Positions 41,267 through 50,444 are shown, counted from the stretch's first letter. The stretch is DNA of 64,000 nt from Christensenella sp964494645 (GCA_964494645.1 CAZBSH010000003.1:17678-81677), one strand, 5' to 3'. Notes: generated from the sequence alone by a model not told the origin. Program-made: numbers and translations.

Positions 41267-42814
41267 TTACTCCTGATTATATTTTTCCTTTATATCCGCG
41301 ATCCGGGCAAACGCCTGCCGCAAACTCGGATATAAACTTTTGTATACCTCATACAGTTCTTCATAAAGCGCACGGTTTTTCTCGGTCGGTACAAACGCGT
41401 CCTGCTTGACCCGTACCGTTTGTCTCACTGCCTGCTCAAAGTCCTCATACAGTCCGGCGCCTACCGCCGCAATGATCGCGCTTCCAAACGGCGCGCCTTC
41501 TGTTTCTTCGGGCAGCGATACCGGGCATCCCGTAATATCCGCGATGATCTGCAGCCAAAGCGGACTTCTCGCAATTCCTCCCGTCAGAACAATGTTGTCG
41601 ATATCTCCACCCATTTCACGAATAAGCATCATGTTGTCCTTCATCGAAAAGGCAACGCCCTCCAATGATGCGCGCAGCATATCCCCCTTTGTCGTCTCTG
41701 TTCCCATTCCGAGGAATACCCCGCGTGCATTAGGATCGTTGTTCGGGGTATAATCGCCATCTAGGTAAGGCAGGAATACAACGCCATTTGCACCCGGTCT
41801 TGCGCTTCTTGCCTGCTCATTCAGGTAATCGTACGTATACGTCCCGGTCATCTGCGCCATTTGCGCTTCTAGCTGTCCAAACGCATTGCGCATCCATTTG
41901 TAGCTCAACCCCGTTGCCGACATGACCGTGATCGTCATCGTGAGCCCCGGAATACAATGCGGATAGGTGATCGCTGTCGGATGAGATACCGGTCCTTGCG
42001 TGTTGGCAGCAATATTTGCCGCTGACCCCGCCGAAACAAATCCCTGTCCCTGCCGAAAGGCTCCTGTCGCAAGCGCCACAGGTGATGCGTCGTCTACTCC
42101 GCCGAATACAAGCGTCCCCGGCGCAAGACCGCTCCACGCCGCTCCGTCCTGCGTTACCGTTCCAACCACTTCCCACGCATCCACCAACTGCGGAAACATC
42201 GATCGGTCAAATCCCATCGCAGAAATGATCTCGTCGTCCCATTCCCTGGTATGGGCGTTATATTGGCTGTAAAATCCGGCTTCTACGCGATTCCACGCCC
42301 ATTGTCCTGTCAGCATATAATTTATATAGCTGACTTCTGTTGCCACATAATCCGCCGCGCGCCATACCCCCGGATGTTTCACTTTCCACCAATACTGTTT
42401 GACAGAAGCGCTATACATTCCGATATAATTTCCATTGCGCTCCACAGCGAGCTTTCCATACAGATTATCCGCTTCCTCTAAAAGTTCTAAATGCCGCATA
42501 TCGTTATAATGCACCGCATTCGTGACCGGCGTCCCGTCCTTTTTCACCAAGAAAGCCATCACTGTCCAACCGCCAAAACATATCCCCGCAACATCATGAG
42601 GATCAATCCCCTCTTCAAACCCACGAGCCAATATCCGCTTCGTATACTCCATCCAATCTGTGGGATCATATTCCATATACTCCGTATTTTGTGTTTCAAC
42701 AGGAAAGATTTCTTCTGTCTGTGTGGAAATGATCTTGTTATCTTGCGTATCCAAAAAGACCGCTTTGATCGTCGTCGTTCCTAAGTCCACGCCGATTACA
42801 TATTTTTTGGGCAT
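41267..42814 (-). CDS. FGGY-family carbohydrate kinase (xylulokinase-like)
   Basis: 515 aa from the ATG at 42814, with AAGGAG 8-9 nt before it. N-terminal phosphate-1 motif IGVDLGTTTIKAVFLD (~6-21), YDPTDWMEYTKRI, and substrate-site GGVDDASPVALATG (~245, catalytic Asp). The C-terminal ATP motif is NIVLTGGIARSPLWLQIIADITGCPV (~420-445). It is longer than typical XylB. First gene of the long operon, it likely phosphorylates the imported ketose and supplies the phosphorylated inducer for the SorC regulator. Confidence 0.88.
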   Translation of the reverse strand: MPKKYVIGVDLGTTTIKAVFLDTQDNKIISTQTEEIFPVETQNTEYMEYDPTDWMEYTKRILARGFEEGIDPHDVAGICFGGWTVMAFLVKKDGTPVTNAVHYNDMRHLELLEEADNLYGKLAVERNGNYIGMYSASVKQYWWKVKHPGVWRAADYVATEVSYINYMLTGQWAWNRVEAGFYSQYNAHTREWDDEIISAMGFDRSMFPQLVDAWEVVGTVTQDGAAWSGLAPGTLVFGGVDDASPVALATGAFRQGQGFVSAGSAANIAANTQGPVSHPTAITYPHCIPGLTMTITVMSATGLSYKWMRNAFGQLEAQMAQMTGTYTYDYLNEQARSARPGANGVVFLPYLDGDYTPNNDPNARGVFLGMGTETTKGDMLRASLEGVAFSMKDNMMLIREMGGDIDNIVLTGGIARSPLWLQIIADITGCPVSLPEETEGAPFGSAIIAAVGAGLYEDFEQAVRQTVRVKQDAFVPTEKNRALYEELYEVYKSLYPSLRQAFARIADIKEKYNQE

Positions 42815-43126
42815 CTCATTTCTCCTTGTATTCAATTGATTGCAAGTAATTCATTCGATTCAAAAATTGTTTCTGTTTTCGTGGGGTTTTAATCATACTA
42901 CCATGCAATTTTTTCAAAAAAAACCACCTTTTGAACAACGCTGCTCAAATGTGCAATAATAGAATTTATTTTTTGATAATTTGTTGCGGAAATTATGATT
43001 TTAATAATTATATTTTACTATATAGTCTCATTTTGCGCTATTATAAAAGGCTTTTTTTCATCTTTTACTTTCAAAAAATGTGATTTTTTATTTTGATGTC
43101 CTTACACTTTTTTGCACCATTTACAA
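42815..43126 (-). promoter_or_regulatory. 312-bp regulatory region of the sugar operon with a 20-bp operator-like dyad
   Basis: AT-rich and without a credible ORF. The clearest element is TTTGAACA-acgc-TGCTCAAA (42930-42949), a 20-bp inverted repeat with one mismatched position. It lies ~115 bp before the kinase start. A TATGAT -10-like site occurs about 45 bp downstream of it on the minus strand, but the -35 is poor. A SorC-type repressor/activator site is the natural guess. The rest (42960-43110) is A/T-rich and I see nothing definite in it. Confidence 0.5.
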
Positions 43127-43163
43127 AAACAGCCCACGACACTTTTGTATCGTGGGCTGTTTT
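43127..43163. terminator. terminator after the glycerol/lipase operon
   Basis: AAAACAGCCCACGA / TCGTGGGCTGTTTT forms a 14-bp stem with a short loop. Both sides have A/T tracts. Confidence 0.85.
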
Positions 43164-43176
43164 TATTATCTTGCCC

Positions 43177-43647
43177 TTATCCAAATGTTCCCATCATCGT
43201 TGCCAGCGGCTTGATGATCGCCTGTAACGATGCAATGCTTTGTCCAAGCGCATCAAATGGTATACCGGCGATTCCTTTGATCGTATCGTTCAACGCGCCG
43301 AAATCAAGCGCGTTGATCTGGGCAATCGTTTCGTTAAGATCTTTCGTCGCCGTTTCGGTAAGCTTGGTCACCGCCTGAAACATCGCGGGTAAATCCTTTG
43401 TTGCGTTCTGCAGCGTGGAATTCATAGCAAGGAGTCCGACCGCAAATACCACAACAAATATAAGCATGATCACCGTATGCACACGTGAAGACCGCAGTGC
43501 TTTTTTGTTATGCTCTCGCTGCTCCACCAAAAGGGCTTCCACCCCTTCCATGCGGCGCATGAAGGCTTTTCTCCAGTCCTCCGGCGGCATATCCGCATAG
43601 GCTACACCTAGCTCTTCTTCCTGTTGTTTGATTTTTTGTTCTTCCAT
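43177..43647 (-). CDS. single-helix coiled-coil membrane protein of unknown function
   Basis: 156 aa from the ATG at 43647 (AAAGGG in front); a frame to 43680 would overlap the lipase gene. Residues ~1-55 are charged and helical with MPPEDWRKAFMRRMEGVEALL. One membrane helix is at ~62-82. The outside part (~85-156) is a heptad-like coil rich in Thr/Leu/Ile (LTETATKDLNETIAQI) resembling the coiled region of chemoreceptors, but with no HAMP or signalling tip. It is last in the glycerol operon. Function unknown. Confidence 0.7.
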   Translation of the reverse strand: MEEQKIKQQEEELGVAYADMPPEDWRKAFMRRMEGVEALLVEQREHNKKALRSSRVHTVIMLIFVVVFAVGLLAMNSTLQNATKDLPAMFQAVTKLTETATKDLNETIAQINALDFGALNDTIKGIAGIPFDALGQSIASLQAIIKPLATMMGTFG

Positions 43648-43660
43648 TCCCTTTACCCTT

Positions 43661-44596
43661 TCATAAAACCCGCGACGCAATAAAAGAAAATATTTCTTCC
43701 TTTACTTCGTCTCGGTTGATTTCATTTAATATTTCATGCCGGGCACCGGGATAAAGCTTTATCGTCACATCCCTTACGTCCGCTTGCTTCATCCACCCAT
43801 ATACTTCACGTACGCCATCACCATAATTGCCCACCGGATCCATCTCTCCGGAAACAAGTAAATATGGCTTTTCTTTAGGGAGCTTAGAAGCCCACTTCAC
43901 ACCGGACACCTCATCCAACAAATTCGCAAAATCATATGCCGCCCTGTCTGTAAACAAAAACATGCACAGTGGGTCTGCCAAATATTTTTCTACACGCTCT
44001 CTATCCCGCGTGATCCAGTCTTTTTCGCTTCTCACATCCTCATACCTGTCGTTATACTTGGAAAACGCAAGATGATCAAGCAATGTCGCCGGCTTTTTCG
44101 CACGTCCGAAGATCATTCCCACACGCGCCAAAAAGCGAATGATTCCCGTCAGGTTATTCGCGCCTGATGTACCCATAAATACCGCACAAGTGATCCCATC
44201 GCCATACTTTGTCATATAACTGCGAGCGATCATGCTGCCCATGCTATGTCCAATGAGTATGATAGGCAAACCGGGGAATTCATTTTCCACCATGGTTGTC
44301 ATGGTATGCACATCTTCCACTACGATTTTCTCCCCGTCTTTTTCCGCAAAATATCCAAAATACGACGGCTCATTCATTGCCTTTGTTTTGCCGTGCCCCA
44401 AATGGTCATTGCCAAAAACAACGCCGCCGCGCGCGCACAGAAATTCGGCAAGCTCTTCATACCTGTCGATATACTCACACATCCCATGACATATCTGCAC
44501 CAAAAAGCGCGGCGCGCTTTCCTCATCCTGCCAGCAGCATGCGTATACCCTGCTTTTTTTGTCTGCGGAAGCAAACTCCAAATCCCTCTTTTTCAC
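43661..44596 (-). CDS. alpha/beta hydrolase, monoacylglycerol-lipase-like
   Basis: 311 aa. Serine_aminopeptidase/Hydrolase_4 fold: oxyanion region ICHGMCEYIDRYEELAEFL, FGNDHLGHGKT (~58), nucleophile elbow LIGHSMGSMIARSY (~113, Ser), Asp in LLVSGEMDPVGNYG (~250) and His in YPGARHEILNE (~285). This is the layout of monoglyceride lipases/lysophospholipases. It follows the glycerol-catabolic genes with a 24-bp gap, so releasing glycerol from monoacylglycerols for GlpK is a plausible job. There is no signal peptide, so it acts inside the cell. Confidence 0.85.
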   Translation of the reverse strand: MKKRDLEFASADKKSRVYACCWQDEESAPRFLVQICHGMCEYIDRYEELAEFLCARGGVVFGNDHLGHGKTKAMNEPSYFGYFAEKDGEKIVVEDVHTMTTMVENEFPGLPIILIGHSMGSMIARSYMTKYGDGITCAVFMGTSGANNLTGIIRFLARVGMIFGRAKKPATLLDHLAFSKYNDRYEDVRSEKDWITRDRERVEKYLADPLCMFLFTDRAAYDFANLLDEVSGVKWASKLPKEKPYLLVSGEMDPVGNYGDGVREVYGWMKQADVRDVTIKLYPGARHEILNEINRDEVKEEIFSFIASRVL

Positions 44597-44620
44597 GCTA
44601 ATCCCCTCTTTTCTATGCGT

Positions 44621-44965
44621 CTACAGGCTACACGCACTTTTGGTTGCAACAAAATCGATGCCCGTACCCAAGATATCCTTCAAAACGATGTCCCCGCACG
44701 CAACAGGCGCCTTTACCGTAACATCGTTTAGCAGCTTCACCGCACGCATCATCATACGCTTTTCAACAGGCGCGCTTGTCTTCACCGGCAGACGCGGCAA
44801 ATCAGAGCCTAAAAGCCGTACTGTGGAAGTGATCATACGCACAGGCATTTGCATCTCCTTCGTGACATACTCCACGCCGCGCGCGCATCCCGCGCCGCGT
44901 ATCCCCGCGTCGTCCGCTACAATGCGGCATCCCTTCGGGCATACAATACACGTAAACTCTTTCAT
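44621..44965 (-). CDS. DUF1667 cysteine-rich protein
   Basis: 114 aa. The N-terminal CIVCPKGCRIVADDAG...GCARGVEYV gives CxxCxxxC plus a further Cys, likely holding an Fe-S cluster or metal. The C-terminal half has VKAPVACGDIVLKDILGTGIDFVAT. This family regularly accompanies GlpA-like and FAD/NAD oxidoreductases in clostridial glycerol operons. It may be a small electron-transfer or membrane-anchoring subunit. The start overlaps the upstream gene stop by 4 bp. Confidence 0.85.
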   Translation of the reverse strand: MKEFTCIVCPKGCRIVADDAGIRGAGCARGVEYVTKEMQMPVRMITSTVRLLGSDLPRLPVKTSAPVEKRMMMRAVKLLNDVTVKAPVACGDIVLKDILGTGIDFVATKSACSL

Positions 44966-46212
44966 TGTAATGCCTCCAATTCCAACCGGATTTCTTTTCC
45001 ATCAAGCAATTTCTTTGGAATGCGCACCTTTTCCATCTCACCCGGCACAACATAGTCCCGCCGAAAACGCGCAATGCGCCCACTTGTTCCGTTGACTGTG
45101 ATTTCTACATTCTGATACACATCATTCACTCGGAAGAATAATTCCAAAAACGATGTTACTCCCTCCAACCGCGCACGCTGTGGCAGCACGTATGTCAGAC
45201 CCTTTCCCGCATACACATCAAATGCTTCCCCTGTTGCTTCTTTCTCTCCCGCCGCATAACGCGCAGCCGATTTGCCCGCCCTGATGCTTTCCATCGTCAC
45301 AAAATCCACAAGATCATGCACCTGCGCCACATTCCCGCACGCGAATATACCCGGGCAAGAGGTTTCCATATTTTCATAAACGACCGGACCTTTTGTACGT
45401 CCGTCAAGCTCGATCCCCGCCGCTTTAGAAAGCTCATTTTCAGGAATCAGCCCCACCGACAGAAGGATCGTGTCACACTCGATCTCTTTTTCCGTGCCGG
45501 CAATCGGATTCCGGTCTTTATCCACACGCGAGACGACCGCGCTCCTCACCCTGTGTTTTCCGCGCACCTCTGTAATCGTACTTGATAAGTAAAGCGGAAT
45601 ATTAAAATCGTCTAAGCACTGTACAATGTTACGCTTAAGACCTGCAGAATACGGCATAAGCTCCACACACGCCGTCACTTCCGCCCCCTCCAGCACCATA
45701 CGCCGCGCCATAATAAGCCCAATATCCCCCGAACCCAATATCAAAACTTTTTTGCCGATCATGCAGCCTTCCATATTCACATAGCGCTGCGCTGTTCCTG
45801 CTGTAAATATCCCCGCCGGACGCGTTCCGGGAATACCAAGCGCGCCGCGCGGACGTTCCCTGCACCCCATCGCAAGAATCACCGCTCCCGCTTCGATATC
45901 TATCCCTCCATCGCACGGGTTTACCGCGCGGATATGTTTTTCCGCGCTTAAGGATAATACCATCGTATTGAGCTTCAATTCAATGTCCGTTTCATCCAGC
46001 ATACGCACGAACCGTTCCGCATACTCCGGTCCTGTCAGCTCTTCCTTAAAGTAATGCAGCCCAAAACCGTTGTGGATACACTGGTTTAAGATACCGCCCG
46101 CCTCAAAATCGCGCTCCAAAACGATTACCTTTTTTGCGCCGCTTTTCTTTGCTTCGATTGCCGCCGCAAGCCCCGCCGGTCCTGCGCCGATCACTGCCAC
46201 ATCATATTCCAT
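44962..46212 (-). CDS. FAD/NAD(P)-dependent oxidoreductase of the glycerol operon
   Basis: 416 aa. FAD motif VIGAGPAGLAAAIEAKKSGA (~6-25), ILNQCIHNGFGLHYFKEELTGPEY (~40-63), NAD motif VLILGSGDIGLIMARRM (~150-166) and GIFACGNVAQVHDLVDFV (~290). The C-terminal ~60 residues form a small beta domain. Homologues next to glpA are described as NAD(FAD)-dependent dehydrogenases or NADH-linked electron acceptors for glycerol-3-phosphate oxidation. It overlaps the GlpA-like gene by 11 bp. Confidence 0.88.
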   Translation of the reverse strand: MEYDVAVIGAGPAGLAAAIEAKKSGAKKVIVLERDFEAGGILNQCIHNGFGLHYFKEELTGPEYAERFVRMLDETDIELKLNTMVLSLSAEKHIRAVNPCDGGIDIEAGAVILAMGCRERPRGALGIPGTRPAGIFTAGTAQRYVNMEGCMIGKKVLILGSGDIGLIMARRMVLEGAEVTACVELMPYSAGLKRNIVQCLDDFNIPLYLSSTITEVRGKHRVRSAVVSRVDKDRNPIAGTEKEIECDTILLSVGLIPENELSKAAGIELDGRTKGPVVYENMETSCPGIFACGNVAQVHDLVDFVTMESIRAGKSAARYAAGEKEATGEAFDVYAGKGLTYVLPQRARLEGVTSFLELFFRVNDVYQNVEITVNGTSGRIARFRRDYVVPGEMEKVRIPKKLLDGKEIRLELEALQ

Positions 46213-47644
46213 ATCCGTCTTCCTTCGTTTCTCCGGTCACAATATAACTGCCTTGCGTGTCCTGCAAAACATCTTTCATCTTCATCCCAAGCGCGCGTGC
46301 CATAATATCATGAATGCGCGGCTCACAAAATCCGCCCTGACACCGTCCCATCCCCGCCGCACAGCGGCGCTTGATCGCATCGATGCTCGTCACCCCCACC
46401 GGACGTTTCAGGATATCGCGTATCTCACCCTCCGTGATAGTCTGGCATCGGCATACCACCCGTCCATAAGCCGGGTCGCGCCGGATCAGCTCATTCTGCT
46501 CCTTTTCACTTAACTCATGAAAGCGAATGACTTCGCGCTCATCAAAAAAATCCTGTTTTTCACGCAGCGCAAGTCCGCTGTCCTTTAATATCTCGACAAG
46601 CCCCTCCGCGATCGCCGGTGCTGCGGAAAGCCCCGGCGACTTGATTCCCGCCGCATGAATAAACCCTTTGATTTCTGATTCCCCTACCACGAAATCCTTT
46701 CCCGCAACCGCGCGCAATCCGGCAAAATTACGGATATTTTGCGAAAAATCGATCATCGGTACAGATTTCAGCGCCATTTCCCTGACAAACGCGAGTTCTT
46801 TTGTATGCGTTGCCGTGTCGTCGCGCTCCGCCGTCACCTGCATATCCGGTCCCGCGTAAAGGTTCCCATGCACGGTAGGCGCAACCACCACACCCTTTCC
46901 CGCTTTGGTCGGGCACTGAAATATGACGGTAGACACGAGATCTCCCAATGTTTTATCGAACAAATAATATTCTCCGCGCACGGGCGTGATCGTCAATCCG
47001 CTTCCCCCCGCCATTTCATATACCTTGTCCGCGTAAAGCCCTGCCGCGTTAACGATATATTGCGCGGCATATTTTTCGCGCGGCGTGGTGACAATAAACA
47101 CGTTGTCCTGTCTGCTGATGCGCAGCACCTCGCTGTTTAAATAATGATCCACACCGTTTCTGACCGCAGTTTCAAGAAGCGCCGCCGTATATTCCCACGG
47201 GCTGATGATCCCGCATGTGGGTGCCCACAACGCGCATACGACCCGCTCGGAAAGATTTGGTTCTTTTTTAAGCACCTGCTCCTTTGTCCATTTTTCCACC
47301 GCGACATTATTACGCTTTCCGTTCTCGATCAGCTTATCTATCTCCGTTTGCTCTTCGTCTGAAAAAGCGAGCACCAAAGAACCTGTCTCTACAAACGGAA
47401 TGCTGAGCTTTTTTGCCAGCTCGTGCGCAAGCGTGTTGCCGCGCGCGTTATATTTTGCCATCAGCGTCCCCGGCGCGGGATCAAATCCCGCGTGGATCAG
47501 CGCGCTGTTTGCCTTGGTACTTCCGCACGCAACGTCGTTTTCCTTCTCCAGCAATGCGGTGGAAAAATCATATTTTGAAAATTCATATGCAGCGGCGCAG
47601 CCTGTGATCCCGCCGCCCACGATCAATACGTCATATTGTTTCAT
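46202..47644 (-). CDS. glycerol-3-phosphate dehydrogenase-like FAD oxidoreductase with [2Fe-2S] domain
   Basis: 480 aa. DAO-type FAD domain: VGGGITGCAAAYEFSKYD (~8-25), EKENDVACGSTKANSALIHAGFD (~35-57), then HAAGIKSPGLSAAPAIAEGL. The C-terminal BFD-like cluster domain (~400-465) has VCRCQTITEGEI...RCAAGMGRCQGGFC, four Cys for [2Fe-2S]. This matches clostridial GlpA/LhgO-like proteins that oxidise glycerol-3-P to DHAP. Between glpK and the NAD-linked partner, the assignment is strong. It overlaps glpK by 14 bp. Confidence 0.88.
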   Translation of the reverse strand: MKQYDVLIVGGGITGCAAAYEFSKYDFSTALLEKENDVACGSTKANSALIHAGFDPAPGTLMAKYNARGNTLAHELAKKLSIPFVETGSLVLAFSDEEQTEIDKLIENGKRNNVAVEKWTKEQVLKKEPNLSERVVCALWAPTCGIISPWEYTAALLETAVRNGVDHYLNSEVLRISRQDNVFIVTTPREKYAAQYIVNAAGLYADKVYEMAGGSGLTITPVRGEYYLFDKTLGDLVSTVIFQCPTKAGKGVVVAPTVHGNLYAGPDMQVTAERDDTATHTKELAFVREMALKSVPMIDFSQNIRNFAGLRAVAGKDFVVGESEIKGFIHAAGIKSPGLSAAPAIAEGLVEILKDSGLALREKQDFFDEREVIRFHELSEKEQNELIRRDPAYGRVVCRCQTITEGEIRDILKRPVGVTSIDAIKRRCAAGMGRCQGGFCEPRIHDIMARALGMKMKDVLQDTQGSYIVTGETKEDGYGI

Positions 47645-49124
47645 CCCGCCAACCTTTCGCGCATTCGATTGCCTTCGCCCAATGCTTTCTCAAGCTTTGC
47701 CTTCGTTCTTCCGGCATCGCCGGTACAAACGTCTTATCCAGCGTCCATTTCTTAGCGACTTCATCCATGTCGTTCCATATGCCTGTCGCGATCCCCGCCA
47801 GATATGAGGCACCAAGCGCCGTTGTCTCGCGGATACGCGGACGCATCACCGGCGTATGTGTGATGTCCGACTGGAACTGCATCAGAAAATCATTCGCCGA
47901 AGCCCCTCCATCAACACGCAACCGCCCCAACTTTATTTTCGTATCCGCCTGCATCGCGTCCAGCACATCAGCACTCTGATAAGCGATTGCTTCCAACGCG
48001 GCGCGTATAATATGTTCCGCCGTTGCGCCGCGCGTCAACCCTACGATCGTCCCCCGCGCATACATATCCCAGTGCGGCGCGCCCAATCCGGTGAATGCGG
48101 GAACCAAATAGACCCCTCCGTTATCCGGCACTTTTTCCGCAAAAAATGCGCTGTCCCTGCTGTCTTTTATCAACCGCATCTCGTCGCGCAGCCATTGTAC
48201 GACAGCACCGCCCATAAACACACTGCCCTCGATTGCGTAGTGTATCTTTCCTTTGGGCGTCGCCGCGATGGTTGTCAGCAATCCGTGTTTGCTGTAACAG
48301 AGCTTTTCCCCTGTATTCATCAATAAAAAGCAACCGGTACCATATGTATTCTTCGCCTGCCCCGGCTCAAAACACGCCTGTCCGAAAAGCGCCGCCTGCT
48401 GGTCTCCCGCGATACCCGCGATGGGGATATCTTTTCCAAACAGCGTCGCATAACCGTATAGTTCGGCCGAACTCTTTACCTCCGGCAGCATACATGCCGG
48501 AATATCCAGCTCCGTTAATATATCCTCATCCCATGCAAGAGTTTTGATGTTGAATAACATCGTGCGCGATGCGTTCGTTAGGTCCGTCACATGCACGCGA
48601 CCTTTTGTCAAGTTCCATAATAACCATGTATCCACCGTGCCAAACAAAAGCTCGCCGCGTTTTGCGCGCGCACGCGCTCCCTCCACGTGGTCAAGTATCC
48701 ATTTCAGCTTGGTTGCAGAAAAATAGGCGTCGATCACCAACCCCATATTCTCCTGAATATACGGTTCCCATCCATTTGCTTTCAACTGCGCACAAATATC
48801 CGCCGTACGCCTGCACTGCCAGACGATTGCGTTATAGATGGGCTTGCCGGTGCTTTTTTCCCATACAACAGTGGTCTCTCTCTGATTGGTGATGCCAATG
48901 CCCGCAATGCTGTTAAGCGGGATCCCCGATTCTTCCAGCGCCTCTTCCAGAACGGTAAACTGCGAAGAATAAATTTCCAGCGGATCGTGCTCTACCCAGC
49001 CCGGTTCCGGAAAATACTGCGGGAATTCGCGTTGCCGGACAGCAACAATATTGTGATCGTCATCGAAAATAATGCAGCAGGAACTGGTCGTACCCTGATC
49101 GAGCGCAACAATATGCTTTTTCAT
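47631..49124 (-). CDS. glpK: glycerol kinase
   Basis: 497 aa from the ATG at 49124 (AGGAG in front); an extension to 49187 has no family similarity. IVALDQGTTSSCCIIFD (~5-21), AGIGITNQRETTVVWEKSTGKPIYNAIVWQCRRT (~75-108) and GGAVVQWLRDEM are GlpK-specific. The C-terminus has LRVDGGASANDFLMQFQSDI. It makes glycerol-3-P from glycerol and ATP. It is the first gene of glpK-glpA-like-FAD-DUF1667-lipase. No glpF is in the window. Confidence 0.96.
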   Translation of the reverse strand: MKKHIVALDQGTTSSCCIIFDDDHNIVAVRQREFPQYFPEPGWVEHDPLEIYSSQFTVLEEALEESGIPLNSIAGIGITNQRETTVVWEKSTGKPIYNAIVWQCRRTADICAQLKANGWEPYIQENMGLVIDAYFSATKLKWILDHVEGARARAKRGELLFGTVDTWLLWNLTKGRVHVTDLTNASRTMLFNIKTLAWDEDILTELDIPACMLPEVKSSAELYGYATLFGKDIPIAGIAGDQQAALFGQACFEPGQAKNTYGTGCFLLMNTGEKLCYSKHGLLTTIAATPKGKIHYAIEGSVFMGGAVVQWLRDEMRLIKDSRDSAFFAEKVPDNGGVYLVPAFTGLGAPHWDMYARGTIVGLTRGATAEHIIRAALEAIAYQSADVLDAMQADTKIKLGRLRVDGGASANDFLMQFQSDITHTPVMRPRIRETTALGASYLAGIATGIWNDMDEVAKKWTLDKTFVPAMPEERRQSLRKHWAKAIECAKGWRDETI

Positions 49125-49185
49125 GCCGCTACTCCTGTGAATTTCATTTTCTTTATTGTATCGCATACACGTTGCAAAAACAATC

Positions 49186-49217
49186 AAAAACCACCGCAGA
49201 TACTGCGGTGGTTTTTG
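49186..49217 (-). terminator. terminator after the flavodiiron gene
   Basis: AAAAACCACCGCAG / CTGCGGTGGTTTTT forms a 14-bp perfect stem with a small loop. On the minus strand it lies 19 bp after the FprA-type stop. Confidence 0.9.
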
Positions 49218-49235
49218 CGTTATATCTCTTAAAAA

Positions 49236-50429
49236 CTATTTCACTGTCTTGCGCAGCGCAACACCAAGCTCATACGCCGTTTTAAGTTCTTCCTCGTTCG
49301 GATTGAGCTTTGCCTTTGCTTCCCCCGCAATCTTCACACCAAGGTTGGACAGACGCTCACTCATGTATTTGCATGCTTCGCCGCTCCAGCCATATGTGCC
49401 GAATACCGCCGCGTTCTTTCCTTTGACAACATAAGAGCACAATGAGGACATCACGTCCCATACCGGCTTGAGCGCATCACGGTTTAATGTGGGCGAACCA
49501 AGCGCAAACGCGTCCGCCGCCTCGATCTTTGCAGCAACTTCTCCCGCGGGGAGCTTGGAAACATCCTCGATCTCTACCTCTACGCCATCCTGATCCGCGC
49601 CTGCATAAAGCTGCTCCGCCAGTTTTGCGGTGTAACCATAACACGTCACATATCCGATATATATTTTCTTCGGATCATTGATCACAGGCATCGACCAATT
49701 CTCATAGCGCTTCACAGCAGCCCACGGATCTTGCCGCAGTACCGGACCATGCGACGGTCCGATCACATCAATCTTGAGATTGCGAATCTTCTCGACCGCC
49801 TCCAAGACATAGCTTTTGAAAGGTGACATGATCACATCAAAGTAGTACTTCTGAGAGGAAATCATGTTTGCATCCAGCTTTGTAAGGTCATCAAAAATAT
49901 TCGAAGCCGAGAAATGGAATCCGAATACGTCTCCCGACGAAAGGAACCCGTCCTCCTTCACATATGTGAAGATAGAATCCGGCCAATGCAGATAAGGCGC
50001 TGAAATAAACTCGATCGTCTTTCCGCCCAGATCAAGCGTTACACCATCCCCCGCGATGATACATTCAAAATCGCGGTTGATGATTTCGCGAATAAGCATT
50101 TTCGCCGGACGAGAACATACAACAACCGCGTCGGGCGCCGCCTCCATCAGCTTAATAAGTGCTCCGGAGTGATCCGGCTCCGTATGGTTGCAAATGATAT
50201 AGTCAATTGTTTTGGGATCTACGACCGCGCTGATTCTTTCTAGCTGCTCGTCTGAGAACCCTGCTTTTACAGCGTCTACGACGGCCGTTTTTTCCGCGCC
50301 TTTAATCAGATAGGAATTATAGGACGTTCCCCATTCCGTCCTCATAATGACGTCGAAAATCCGCAGGTCGGGATTTTGCACCCCTACCCACCAGATGCCG
50401 TCCATTATTTTTGTTGGTTCCGCGCTCAT
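49236..50429 (-). CDS. FprA-type flavodiiron protein (O2/NO reductase)
   Basis: 397 aa. Diiron beta-lactamase-like domain ~1-250 with ligands in CNHTEPDHSGAL (~80-91), SSGDVFGFH (~165) and GPSHGPVL (~225). The flavodoxin domain ~255-397 is IYIGYVTCYGYTAKLAEQLYAG and FGTYGWSGEACKYM. It reduces O2 to water or NO to N2O using electrons from rubredoxin, encoded directly upstream, protecting an anaerobe from oxygen. Length and domain order are normal. Confidence 0.94.
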   Translation of the reverse strand: MSAEPTKIMDGIWWVGVQNPDLRIFDVIMRTEWGTSYNSYLIKGAEKTAVVDAVKAGFSDEQLERISAVVDPKTIDYIICNHTEPDHSGALIKLMEAAPDAVVVCSRPAKMLIREIINRDFECIIAGDGVTLDLGGKTIEFISAPYLHWPDSIFTYVKEDGFLSSGDVFGFHFSASNIFDDLTKLDANMISSQKYYFDVIMSPFKSYVLEAVEKIRNLKIDVIGPSHGPVLRQDPWAAVKRYENWSMPVINDPKKIYIGYVTCYGYTAKLAEQLYAGADQDGVEVEIEDVSKLPAGEVAAKIEAADAFALGSPTLNRDALKPVWDVMSSLCSYVVKGKNAAVFGTYGWSGEACKYMSERLSNLGVKIAGEAKAKLNPNEEELKTAYELGVALRKTVK

Positions 50430-50444
50430 ACATACCCCTCCGTC

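Noticed and set aside
41267..42814. Operon at 29-43 kb as an autoinducer-2 (Lsr) system
   Set aside because: It has a kinase, SorC-type regulator and Rbs-type importer like Lsr. But there is only one permease, the kinase resembles xylulokinases, and LsrF/LsrG homologues are missing.
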